In this document: positions 10,576 through 20,061 of the stretch, piece after piece
How positions within the stretch are numbered: the stretch's first letter is position 1
Layout: the number at the start of each line of letters is the position of its first letter
NCBI GenBank assembly: GCA_021292105.1
Contig: CM037870.1
Coordinates: forward strand, 16,857,087-16,921,086
Direction: 5' to 3'
DNA from: Anadara kagoshimensis
Lineage: Eukaryota > Mollusca > Bivalvia > Arcoida > Arcidae
DNA length: 64,000 nucleotides
Position numbers and translations under genes: made by a program
The notes under the pieces: generated by a model
The model's database searches: none
The model's input: the letters and a program-made list of their open reading frames with translations, nothing else
Told to the model about the DNA's origin: nothing

Positions 10576-10795
10576 CAGTGGCAGACCCAGGAATTTTAGA
10601 ATGGGGGATTCCAGAAGAATTAAAGCACCAACCATCTGTCAAACTATAGGGTCTTGGTACTTGTGCTTCCTCCCCACACCCACCTACTCCAACCCCCCCA
10701 AAAAAAAAATTAAAAGCTTGGGTTTCTGAAATCTGTACAAGTGACATACACACATAATATCATGGACTGAAAAAGAGGTGGTGGCTCCAACTTAA
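10576..10795. mobile_element. hAT-like MITE, family J, right end lost
   Basis: Begins CAGTGGCAGACCCAGGAATT, like the element at 4065, and shares the internal block around AATATCATGGACTG...GGTGG. The expected GCCACTG right terminus is absent. Confidence 0.45.
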
Positions 10796-11233
10796 AATAT
10801 TTTCACTATTTTGTTTTTCTTAAATAGGAACATTTTATGCATAAAATAAACTTGAATTTTTAGAAATTCCCTGTAAGTATTTTTGCAGAAAAATGTCATT
10901 TCTGGATATTATCATAAATTTTATTTAAATTGGTTTAGGAGTGGATATATAGAGTGTTCTTCATCCTGATATGTTTCAATATATTATAATTATGAAATTA
11001 ATTTGTGTTATAATATTTTTTTACCACATACATGTACACTAGTGAGCCCAAGCAACTACTAAAGGGAGATAACTCTTTCAACACCAAAAAAATTCTAACA
11101 ATGGACAATGGTGCATATGCAGTTCACAGAGTACACTACTCAATAAACTGAATAAATTTAGACCAGGAAAAGGGAATTGGTGCTGACAAGAATGTACTTA
11201 GCAAGAGCTAATACAATCAAGAACACAAAACAA
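10796..11233. other. Intronic spacer, nothing recognised
   Basis: AT-rich noncoding sequence. Confidence 0.4.
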
Positions 11234-11327
11234 TACCGTCAAACCTGTCTATAAAGGCCATCCAAAGGAACCAGTAAAAAAAGGTAGCTCTTATATAGAG
11301 GTGGTCTTTAAGGCAGGTTTGACTGTA
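11234..11327. mobile_element. MITE, family A, short copy (TIR ACAGTCAAACCTG)
   Basis: TACCGTCAAACCTGTCTATA at the left and AGGCAGGTTTGACTGTA at the right form near-perfect TIRs around 60 bases with TATAAAGGCCATCC and TTATATAGAGGTGG. Longer members lie at 18870, 33436/42078, 47198 and 58198. The family has no coding capacity. Confidence 0.85.
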
Positions 11328-11599
11328 CAAGTAAAAGACAAAACAGTCAAACAAGACAAGACAAGAAAAGACACACTCACATATTGTGACCAATGGTTAA
11401 AAGTCCAGAGGTGTGGTTACAGCACTATTCTATTAAATTTTGAACTCTGACTGCAAATTTTTATGTATTTACATTTAATACCTGTTTTTCCCAGTACCTA
11501 TGTAATACATTCTAATTGCTTTTACCAGACCACAGGTGATGTCGTGTAGCATGTGACAGATAAATATGATTTAAACAATATATCATACAGTATGAAGCA
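11328..11599. other. Intronic spacer
   Basis: Noncoding, nothing recognised apart from a short AAGACAAGACAAG run. Confidence 0.35.
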
Positions 11600-11818
11600 A
11601 AAGTGTTTAACATCCCAGTTAAGATTATTTTGCTTACATTAAGGCAGTCAGTTCTGGAACAGTGGAGGAAACTGGAGTGTCCACAGAAAAACACAACATT
11701 TGCAAAGCAAACTTTCACTAGGATCTGTCCATATGCAGAAACCCAACGTAGATGGTGAAAGGAGCTTTGATATGTAAGCATGATCTTTAGAACATTTGGG
11801 CACCGAGGCTCTACATAC
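11600..11818 (-). mobile_element. SINE family F, near full-length
   Basis: The plus strand reads GTGTTTAACATCCCAGTTAA, AAGGCAGTCAGTTCTGGAAC, GTGGAGGAAACTGGAGTG, ACTAGGATCTGTCC, and ends with the reverse complement of a tRNA-like head (CTTTAGAACATTTGGGCACC). The element is therefore in minus orientation. Confidence 0.75.
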
Positions 11819-11845
11819 TAATGCTTGCCATGTGATAACATAGTC

Positions 11846-12109
11846 CAGGCCCTGGTTTCACAATCATTTCTTAACTTAAGATTTTCCTTAACTTAAATCT
11901 GGCAAATTAAGAACATTTATAATTTTGTTAACTGTTCATATATAAGGAAATGTAAGGTGTCGTTTTAAAGATTTTATCAAGCTTATGACATCTGCATTTA
12001 GTTTTTACAAAAATATTTATTTCGTAGTTCCAAACAGAGCTTGCCAAAATTTGCTAGATTTAAGTTAAGGAAAATCTTAGCTAAGAAATGATTGTGAAAC
12101 TGGGGCCAG
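11846..12109. mobile_element. MITE, family L, with about 60-bp TIRs
   Basis: Left CCTGGTTTCACAATCATTTC then TTAACTTAAGATTTTCCTTA; right CTAAGAAATGATTGTGAAAC then TGGGGCCAG. They are inverted repeats over roughly 60 bases with about 10 mismatches. The element is about 264 bp and noncoding. A single copy is in the window. Confidence 0.8.
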
Positions 12110-12208
12110 ATACAACAAGCTATTATATTCAGTCGCATCACATTTTTTATTGTTATATAAAGCAGGAATTTCATTTAAGATCAATACAATTGTAAATATA
12201 AATGTGAC

Positions 12209-12341
12209 CAATGAGCTGTTAAGGGTATTGTAATTATGGTGGTATAACTGCTGGAGCTATTCATGCAGACAAACTAATTAGTGCATTATTCAGTTTGCCA
12301 CAGTTATACGATCATAACTACAATTCCTCAATAGTTCATTG
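12209..12341. mobile_element. MITE, family M, 133 bp with 40-bp TIRs
   Basis: CAATGAGCTGTTAAGGGTAT ... GGTATAACTG is mirrored by CAGTTATACGATCATAACTA ... AATAGTTCATTG, about 80% matching over 40 bases. The element is almost entirely hairpin. Confidence 0.7.
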
Positions 12342-12783
12342 CTTAATGAATGGAACATATTTGACTGTATAAACAGTGAAAATAAAGGTACAGTAAAACT
12401 TGGATAATTCTGACATTATTTTCTCAAATATTTACCCTTCCAGAGCAACCGGTCTCACTTAACTTTACTGATGGAAGTTCACAAGTTTGAATCAATTTGC
12501 AGGTTTTTAAGTTGTTGTTTTTTTGGTATTGTTATATGAACATGAACGGGTATGTTTGTGTGTGATTTCACTGATAACTCCAGAGTCAACAAGTCATCAT
12601 TTGGTCTCAAAAGATTTTCTCTGGCATCTAACTCATTCCTCCAAGTCCAACACACTTCAAATGATCTAAACTTGAATGTACATCATATACATGCCATAAA
12701 TGACCATAAATCATTTATTTTAAGTCCAATTTATGTTCATTTCTTCTGGGTTTTTTTCACAGGTCTCCAAAAATTCATAAAAT

Positions 12784-13003
12784 ATACAGTAAAACCTCAT
12801 TATAATAGCCCTCCATAACTTTGCCAGCTCAATAATGGCCACACTATTTCTAAGCCTCCATCGATTTATCACCAATGGGCGTTATGATGCCAGAATGTGA
12901 CTAAACAAATGATGGCGATGAATCCAGGTGTTTCCTGTACAAAAACCTTTTTTCGGGACCAAATTTTGATCAAATGATGGTTGTAGAAGGAGGTTTGACT
13001 GTA
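12784..13003. mobile_element. MITE, family B (TIR ACAGTAAAACCTC)
   Basis: Left TACAGTAAAACCTCATTATA, right GGAGGTTTGACTGTA. The interior contains AACAAATGATGGCGATGAAT, which recurs in the copy near 61.5 kb. Its outer motif is close to that of family A, so the two families may share a mobilising transposase. Confidence 0.8.
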
Positions 13004-13018
13004 AGTATTATATATTCT

Positions 13019-13210
13019 ATGGGCTTTTGCCAGCATACCATGTGATCAGTATCCCAAAATGTTTATGTGGAGCAATGATGGAAACCATTTACAGCACACA
13101 TTCCCAATTTACAGGGAAAAAAGCATCAACTATGTGATTCCATAACCAATGGGAATGAAAGTTCAGCACAAACATTAAGGGGTTTCACATTGTAAGCTGG
13201 TGAACCCCAT
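13019..13210. mobile_element. MITE, family D, third copy
   Basis: Left GGGCTTTTGCCAGCATACCA, right AAGCTGGTGAACCCCAT. These are imperfect inverted repeats matching 3478-3678 and 5951-6116. It ends only about 20 bases from the donor of exon 13230-13503. Confidence 0.65.
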
Positions 13211-13229
13211 TTTTACTTAGAGCACTTAC

Positions 13230-13503
13230 ATGAATCTCTTGGGTAAATCTCCTCATCTTCCGGACATGTTGGGAGAGCAGGACATGGTGGGAGGGTATAA
13301 CACTGGTACCAACATGGTGACACATCTGGATACATGTATGGCTTGTGACTAGCTTTGGTTTTCATCGGACTGTTGTGATGTGGGATGACGTACGATTCAG
13401 GATCTATGGGAAAGGCGTAAGACGGGCATGGTCTAGTCACCGGACTTGACGTCTCTATGTAGTATTCCGGCATGGTCTGTATGTAACTCATTACTTATAT
13501 AGT
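13230..13503 (-). CDS. LIM-domain protein, upstream coding exon with start codon
   Basis: Minus-strand exon. The acceptor is TATATTTTCAG at 13504, a 12-base 5' UTR follows, ATG is at 13491, and the donor is TTCAT|GTAAGT at 13229, a consensus match. It encodes 87 residues plus one base. That base joins the first two bases of exon 7865-8219 to make a Cys codon, so the reading frame continues (…YPRDS-C-NIYDPK…). The peptide is rich in Pro, Tyr, Ser and Cys (for example SPCWYQCYTLPPCPALPTC), with no signal peptide or transmembrane segment, and is probably a disordered N-terminal region. The acceptor shows that at least one noncoding 5' exon lies at higher coordinates. Gene identity is not recognised. 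Confidence 0.75.
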
Positions 13504-14335
13504 CTGAAAATATAAAAAAAGTCATTTTAGTTGTTTCAAAAAATAAATTATTAATGTGGATTATTTGGCATCCTTATTTTGCAAAACACTTCTGCCGAAT
13601 CTATATTGGAAAACCTGGTAAATCATTTTTTCCTGACATACTGTAAATGGTGGGTGGTATTTTTCATGATTTGATTAATGATATTGCAAAAATACCACCA
13701 ACCCCACACCAGAAGATAAAAATATGTTACATCCAAAAAGTACACATGGCAAAATCACAATAATACCACCCCCACCCCACCCCCACCCCCACCACCACCA
13801 CAACACACACACACACAAAATGATCAGAACAAAATCATCTCAAAACTAACCCTTTACAGTACACAATGTAAATGACACAAACGATATCATTTGCATGAAA
13901 AGTTACTTATCACCATAGCAACCAACACAAAAAAGTGCCAAATTTCTATCCATTACCATGAAATTCAACATGCATTTACATTATTTGCACATGACAACAG
14001 AATATCCACATGCTTACACATGTACGACGACACGAAATTTGTAAAAAAAAAATTATTGATTATTTCTCATCTATAATCAATACCAATAGATTACTTCAGT
14101 TTCTATATAAAAATGATAAAAGTGTCACATTTGTGTCAAAGGTGTCTAGTATAAATACTAAAACGCAACAAAAAACGTAACTCTTTAGTTATCATCACAG
14201 CAGATGTGACCTCGCACAATGCAACTTTCAAAATCCTTAGACCTATTTAATTACTCATAGAGCATGTGCAGTCATCGTAAGACGTGCAAAACGAGTCATC
14301 ATCAAGACAAGTTTATTCTTAAAACTGATTGATTG
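13504..14335. other. Spacer with a CACCCC/CACACA simple repeat
   Basis: A (CCACCCC)n then (CA)n run lies at about 13767-13818. The remainder has no recognised gene or element. Confidence 0.5.
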
Positions 14336-14410
14336 AATAGAGTTTTTGTCAAGAATATTTCACTTACATCAAGATTTCACCAGCTATAGGTGAAGTGGCA
14401 GGACATGTAG
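14336..14410 (-). mobile_element. SINE family E, tail fragment
   Basis: TCAAGAATATTTCACTTACA followed by TCACCAGCTATAGGTGAAG is the family E tail region. The head is missing. Confidence 0.6.
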
Positions 14411-14655
14411 CAAGCACTCAACCATACAAGTTACGGTAGTCCACTTTGTAAAATATTTGCCTTACTGTTACATGTTCTATAAAAGGATTTTAAATTTTAT
14501 TCACAATTATTTTAAGCTTTTAAGTGTTAAAAAACTTGATCTTTTAAAGGCTTCAAACGGAAGTCAAGTGATTCTGTTCATCATCTCTGTGTATGAAGTG
14601 TAAATATTAACTGCAAATCCTAACACAACACATGTAATGGGAGGATCCCCTACTA

Positions 14656-15390
14656 TGAATATTTCTAATAAAAGGTCAAGCAGACAGGTCAATGGTGTTT
14701 GCCTATACAATACCCAATACATTTCAGGAACTTTACTGAGACGCTGCATGGCCATCTAGCAGAGGCTCCTCCACTGAGTCAGCCTGACTATTCTCGGGGA
14801 ATTTAACCGAGACGCAGCATGGCCAGCCAATGGAGGCTCCTCTGCTTATCCTGCCTCGCCTTTCTCCTGGACTTTTATCATTAACTGTGCCAATATAAGC
14901 AAACAACATTGACCTGTCAGCTTGACCTTTCATTATATGGATAGTGTTAAGATTCACAGTTAATACTTAATCAGTACATGTGTCCCATGATGCAGATGAA
15001 ATAAACACCTGTTTTCCCTATACATAAATGTACTGGTCTAAAGGTCAAGTTGACAGGTCAATGTTGTTTGCCTATACAATATTATACCAATTACATATTA
15101 TACTAGTTTCAATCCCACAGCACCAGACATTCCCCTCGGAATTCAAAACCAGCAGCACCCATGAATTATGGTCTATAATAAATTAAAGGTCAAGTGGACA
15201 GGCCAATGTTGTTTGCCTATACAATACTATAGGGATTACATATTATACCAGTTTTAATCCCATAGCACCAGACATCCCCCTCGGAAATTCGAATTCACCA
15301 ACCAGCAGTGCCCATAAATTATGGTCCATCATAAATTAAGGGTCAAGTGGACAGGTCAATGTTGTTTGCCTATACAATAGTAAACCTAAT
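14656..15390. mobile_element. MITE family H cluster: one complete element and three extra termini
   Basis: A complete copy spans 14894-15076, with inverted ends AAACAACATTGACCTGTCAG and AGGTCAAGTTGACAGGTCAA, about 35 bp of TIR. Additional right-hand termini (AAAGGTCAAG(C/T)(A/G)GACAGG...TTTGCCTATACAATA) lie at about 14672-14720, 15185-15230 and 15337-15380. The last three are separated by a repeated block containing ATCCCACAGCACCAGACATT, so the right end of the element and its flank were duplicated in tandem. Complete copies also lie at 32956-33192 and, inverted, at 55191-55426. Confidence 0.75.
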
Positions 15391-15427
15391 ACAATACACA
15401 TTACTCTGAGAATACAATAGACATTTT

Positions 15428-15463
15428 TATTTTTTATTTTTTTTTTTTTTTTTTTTTTTTTTT
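15428..15463. repeat. Poly-T tract
   Basis: About 35 bases of T with few interruptions, marking the start of the repeated module at 15465-15740. Confidence 0.9.
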
Positions 15464-15464
15464 G

Positions 15465-15740
15465 TCAGGTTTATTACAAGTCATTATTGTAAATAACAAG
15501 TAAACCATATTGAAATAACAATATCTCTATCCAGTTTTCTCGTCTTGTCTGGGATGACAAAAACCAATTCCGTGATTTCTTACAATGCCTGGAGAACATC
15601 AATGTCTGTATAATGGCTCTTTAATTGATACTTTGGATTCAAGAGTGGTATATTTTATGACGTTGTTATCATAATGCTTTATATTCTGCATCATCAACAG
15701 CACCACAATTGAATATCAAGCTTTTTGTGTGAATGAATGC
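15465..15740. repeat. Segmentally duplicated module, copy 1
   Basis: GATGACAAAAACCAATTCCG with TGATTTCTTACAATGCCTGG matches 18006-18300 closely, and its right half (TTTTATGAC ... ATAATGCTTTATATT) matches 16050-16200. No coding potential seen. Confidence 0.7.
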
Positions 15741-15929
15741 AGGTTTTGTTTAACCAGGGCTTCAAACCTGAAAAACCAAACTATAGACAAGTACTTTACC
15801 AATTTAGGTACAATATGCCAACTTCATTTCTCAATTATATTTTTTTGCAATTTTTTTATTTATTTTTTTTTTTTGCACATGCAGTCATCATAAGAAGTGG
15901 TTTATTGTTAGGATTGATTAATTCATTCA

Positions 15930-16045
15930 TGGGATTTTATGTGGCAGTCAAGAATATTTCACTTATATCGAGATATCACCAGCTATAGATGACGGTATTT
16001 TGACCTTTGCAGTGCGCTCAGGGAATGTTCTTCAGCATGCATATC
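15930..16045 (-). mobile_element. SINE family E fragment
   Basis: GTCAAGAATATTTCACTTAT and ATCACCAGCTATAGATGACG are present. The tRNA-like head is lacking. Confidence 0.6.
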
Positions 16046-16049
16046 TACT

Positions 16050-16200
16050 GTAAAACCCTGTTAAATCAATCAATCATGTGTTTTATGACTTTGTTTTTAT
16101 TGTTATGCTTTATATTGTGCAGCTTCAACAACACAAGGTTTGAATATCAACCTTTTGATTTGAATAAATGCACATTTTGTCCAGGAAATCATAGGTGAGT
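16050..16200. repeat. Segmentally duplicated module, partial copy 2
   Basis: TTTTATGACTTTGTTTTTAT and ATGCTTTATATTGTGCAGC correspond to 15650-15735 and to 18195-18245. Confidence 0.6.
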
Positions 16201-16207
16201 GCCAACT

Positions 16208-16475
16208 TAGCAGGTCCGTGATGGCCAAGTGGTCTACAGTACGCACTTAAGGTGATACTACCTTTCACTGCCTAAGTTCAAATCCCCTTCAGGGCAGATG
16301 GACAGGTGCAAGAAATTTTCTAAGTTCATTGCCAAGTGTCATTGGTAAAATTAAAATTGGTATACTATCATATGTAACTTTCTACACACGCTCCAGTTAC
16401 ATTACTATACCTGAAGCATATAAGTGAGAGAATCTTGACTGGAGTGTAAAACTCCATTACTCCACACTACTCTAT
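16208..16475 (+). mobile_element. SINE family F, plus orientation, near full-length
   Basis: The tRNA-like head is GTCCGTGATGGCCAAGTGGT (A-box) with AGTTCAAATCCC (B-box) 50-60 bases later. The body ends in AGAATCTTGACTGGAGTGTA and AAACTCCATTACTCCAC. Confidence 0.75.
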
Positions 16476-16639
16476 TAAATTTCTCCATTATTTTTTTCTA
16501 AAGAGTTTTTTAATTTTCTGATATGGTGAAAATCTCAAAAAAATTACCTCAGATCGACACTGCCAGAACAAGCAATCAATCTATTTCAAATAAAAGGCCT
16601 GCTAAGTACGGTACCCTAAACTGTAAAGGAAGGGAGTGG
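16476..16639. other. Short spacer
   Basis: Nothing recognised. Confidence 0.3.
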
Positions 16640-16850
16640 AGTACACCCCAATAAAAAGTGTTTACCTTATACCGAGGTGATCAGTTTAGGATGGTGGAGG
16701 AAACCAGAGTGCCAACCTCCGGCAAGCAAAACTGATAAACTTTCTTATGTTACAATCTGTCCAAAGTGGGAATTGAAACTTATGTGGATGGAGGCACTGT
16801 TAGCACACCCTATAGATCACTCATCAACCGAGGATTCTGTAAAAGAATTA
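16640..16850 (-). mobile_element. SINE family F copy
   Basis: AGGATGGTGGAGGAAACCAG, GTGCCAACCTCCGGCAAGC, ACAATCTGTCCAAAGTGGGA and the degraded tRNA-like head near 16800-16840 follow family F order on the minus strand. Confidence 0.65.
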
Positions 16851-16854
16851 TTAT

Positions 16855-18000
16855 TATTTGCAAATGAAGGGGTCGAACAAGTACAAAATAATAAACTTAC
16901 CGACAAACATAACAACAAGGAAACAAAACATCAAAGAGCCAGAGAACACAATACACAATACACTAAAAGAACAATATATATTACTCATATCAACAGAGGA
17001 AGCCAGAGTGCCGGAAGATAGACAACAACCGATCTACGCCAAATGAACTGACAAACTTTCTCACACTAGGATCTGTCATGAGTGAGATTCGAACATAGAT
17101 GGTGAGAAGTATTGTGATTCATAAACAGTTGGCAGTTAAGGCCCCTGATCCGCAAAAGGAAGGAGACAAATGAAGGGGTCAAATAAGTACAAAATAACAA
17201 ACTTACAGACAAGCATAAGAACCAGGAAACAAAACATCAATAAGCCTGAGAATACACTATACAAAACTCCCAAAGAGCAATACATATTACTCCCAGATCG
17301 CCAGAAAAACCACCCAACTTCAGCAAGCAACAAACTTTCTCACACTAGGGGTCGGAGTGGGGTTTGAACCTTGGCGGTGAGAGGCACTGTGCTCCATAAA
17401 CACTTGGAAAGCAGGAAACAAAACATCAAAAAATTCAAGAACACAATACACAACTCTCAGAGAACAATACATATTACTCTCAGATTGTCAGAGAAAACTA
17501 GAGTGGCCTAAGAAAGCCACCAATCTTTGGTAAGTGAACAGATAAACTTTCTCACATTAGGAAATAAAGGGTTCAACAAGTACAAATATCAAACTTACCA
17601 ATAGACGTAGCAATCCGGAAATAAAACATCAATAACTCTGAGAACACAATACTCTCAAAGAACAATACATATTACTCATAATGACAGAGGAACCAGAGTG
17701 CCTGGAGAAAGCCACTGATGCCCTTTGGCAAGAGAACTGACAAACTGTCTCACATTAGAAAATAAAGGGTTTAATAAGTGCAAAAAACAAACTTACCTAC
17801 AAACATAGCAACCTGGAAATAAAACGTCAATAAGTCCAAGAACACAAGACACAATACTCTCAGGAGAACACAACACTCTCGGAACACAATACACAACACT
17901 CTCGAAACACAATATACAATCTTCTCAAAGAACAATACATATTACTTTCACAGCACACTACAAATAACTCTCAAAGCACAATACAAATAACTCTCAGATC
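16855..18000. repeat. Degenerate tandem array, about 5 units of 200-300 bp, containing SINE F pieces
   Basis: Each unit starts near AAGGGGTCGAACAAGTACAA or a variant (16867, 17173, 17567, 17765), then AACATAACAACAAGGAAACA, AAACATCAA, AGAACACAATACACAA, then ATATTACTC. In several units it ends with SINE F fragments (GAGGAAACCAGAGTGCC; ACTTTCTCACACTAGG). The original unit was therefore a unique segment plus a SINE, later amplified. Open frames across it are not conserved between units. Confidence 0.75.
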
Positions 18001-18005
18001 ACTTT

Positions 18006-18300
18006 ATAGTCAGGGTTTATTAAACAGATGTTTATAAGCAACAAGTAAAATATAATTAAATAATATTGTCTATTCTGGTAGTCTCGTCTCGTCTTGTCTC
18101 GGATGACAAAAAACCAATTCTGTGATTTCTTACAATGCCTGGAGATCATCAATGTCAGGATTCAGGCTCGTTAATTGATACTTTGAATTTCGAGTCGTGT
18201 TTTACGACCGCGTTTTTATTGTATTGTTTTACACTATGCAGCGAGAGATCAGCGTCGTAACCATTGATTATCGGGCTTTTAAAGTGCAGATATTGTGATC
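18006..18300. repeat. Segmentally duplicated module, copy 3
   Basis: CTCGGATGACAAAAAACCAA and TGATTTCTTACAATGCCTGG match 15540-15590, and the order of later blocks is the same. This copy has more CpG (TTTACGACCGCG; CAGCGTCGTAACC) than copy 1. Confidence 0.7.
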
Positions 18301-18379
18301 ATTACACGAGACTTGTATAACAATAGGTCAATGTACCAACACCTATAAACCTTAACTTGAAAGTCGTTTGTGAGTAGGT

Positions 18380-18475
18380 TCAGGCCGTCACTTGTAATTG
18401 TGAAAATTAGCAGTCAAAATGTCCAAGTATATGAAAATGGAAAATACTATTATTCTTATAAAACTTCTAAAAGGT
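18380..18475. repeat. Dispersed repeat (TTGTGAAAATTAGC... type)
   Basis: GTAATTGTGAAAATTAGCAG then TCAAAATGTCCAA is found in diverged form at about 27982-28070 and 33330-33425. Confidence 0.5.
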
Positions 18476-18869
18476 ACAGATCAAAACATGTTTAAAGAAA
18501 TTAATTACTTATATATATTAAGTTTTATTTGTTTTCCAGATTGAGTTTTGACATGATATAATTTTTATTTCTATTCATTTCACCAGCTATTCAAAGAACA
18601 ACTTATTTGCATTTCAACACGATTTAACTAGTGAGTTAATTCCAGTCCAAATCATTAAACTTATCAAACACCATCAGTTACGGATGAAGTTGCTGAAACA
18701 TTATTTATTCAGAATTTGTCCCAGGTATACATGATGGTATGACCATCCTGGGTTTCATATTTCCTGAGGGAATCAATCCTACACTTGCTGCGCTGTTACT
18801 GCAGCCATCCAGCTATGGAAACATAGTGCAAAAGAGTGGAAAGGACACAGGAGTACCAAAAAAACATAT
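18476..18869. other. Spacer, nothing recognised
   Basis: Noncoding sequence. A weak similarity to 42320-42400 (TTTATTTG(T)TTTCCAGATT) was noticed. Confidence 0.35.
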
Positions 18870-19033
18870 ATAGTCAAACCTGCCTATAAAGGTCACCCAA
18901 AATGAACCACTTAAAGTGGCCTTTATATACAGGTTAAAATAATATAAATAAAGAGCAATTGGGAAACAATTTTACTGGCCTTTATAAGCAGGCATTTGAA
19001 ATTTGAAGAACATTTAACACAGGTTTGACTGTA
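18870..19033. mobile_element. MITE, family A
   Basis: Left TAGTCAAACCTGCCTATAAA with GGTCACCC, right ACACAGGTTTGACTGTA. The internal blocks CCTTTATATACAGG and CCTTTATAAGCAGG are diagnostic of the family. Confidence 0.8.
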
Positions 19034-19589
19034 CACACTTTATCCCACATCTAGTGATAATGCCGCTTTCAGAACCCCAAGTTTTCCCAAAGTAAAACAT
19101 TATACATGATCAGCATGTTGCATGTTACATGATTGTTCAACATCACATCTACTTGTGATGTAATCCTGTCTACTGGTATGACACATTTCCCCAAACATAA
19201 TTAGGACCAGGTTTGTGTTTTTGTCCATGTTTTGTTGTGTAACAAAGACATGTAGATCATGTGTGTCTAATTATCGTGTGTGTGTGTAGTAGTAGTAGTA
19301 GTACATACTGCAGTACTTTTTTATGTTAGGATTTTTCTTCAAAACTCTTTGGATGATGCAATCATGATAAAATTTGTAATACCATGTATATTGGATAAAA
19401 ATATCTAAAGAAACACTATATACATGTATTTAGAAAAAAATAATACTACTCAATATTAGCTTCCATTTTTGAAAGAAAAAAGACAGTGCATATAGGTGGA
19501 AATCTCATATAACATAATAACTGGGTAATGGAATGGAATGAAATAGTCAAGAGGAGTGGAATACAATGAAATTGAGTGAAATCAAGTGG
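19034..19589. other. Spacer with a (TG)n-(TAG)n microsatellite
   Basis: TGTGTGTGTG then (TAG)5 at about 19276-19302. Otherwise nothing recognised. Confidence 0.5.
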
Positions 19590-19790
19590 AACGGTGTTGA
19601 GTAATGGTGTTTTATCTTCCAGTCAAGGTTTATTCGCAGCATTTAGTTCTGAAGTAGAAAAAACTTGTGTATCCAGAGAAAACCCTTGATCTTTGGCAAG
19701 ATTTCTCACACTGGTTATGAACCATGGTAGTGAGGGGTACTTACTGTGCACTCTTTAGAACACTCGGCCACAATTTAGGCTGCACATTTT
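19590..19790 (-). mobile_element. SINE family F copy
   Basis: GTAATGGTGTTTTATCTTCC, TTTGGCAAG, TTTCTCACACT, ACCATGGTAGTGAGGGGTAC and ACACTCGGCCACAA are in family F order on the minus strand, including the tRNA-like head. Confidence 0.7.
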
Positions 19791-20061
19791 GCAAATGGAA
19801 GACTATTTTTACTATTTCTAGAAAATTCAATCTATATACCTTTTGTATATAGTGACATTTTGTTTCAAGTGACAATAATTTGATAATAGTTGTTAAGATG
19901 AATTTTCTATTTAATGACCCCATCATAATTGACCTTTCTGCACTGGTCCCTCAGAAAGTCACATAAGACAGTATTTACTATAATATTCTTAAAGTGGTCT
20001 TTTAACACATATTGTAAATATGTTTCAATTGTATATTGTATTTTTTTAAAAACTGAAAATA
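19791..20061. other. Spacer before the minisatellite
   Basis: AT-rich sequence without recognised features. It shows no similarity to the 21-bp unit until about 20062. Confidence 0.4.

Noticed and set aside
16677..17367. Plus-strand frames of 60-114 residues
   Set aside because: They cover SINE F and the tandem array, and the frame is not kept between units.
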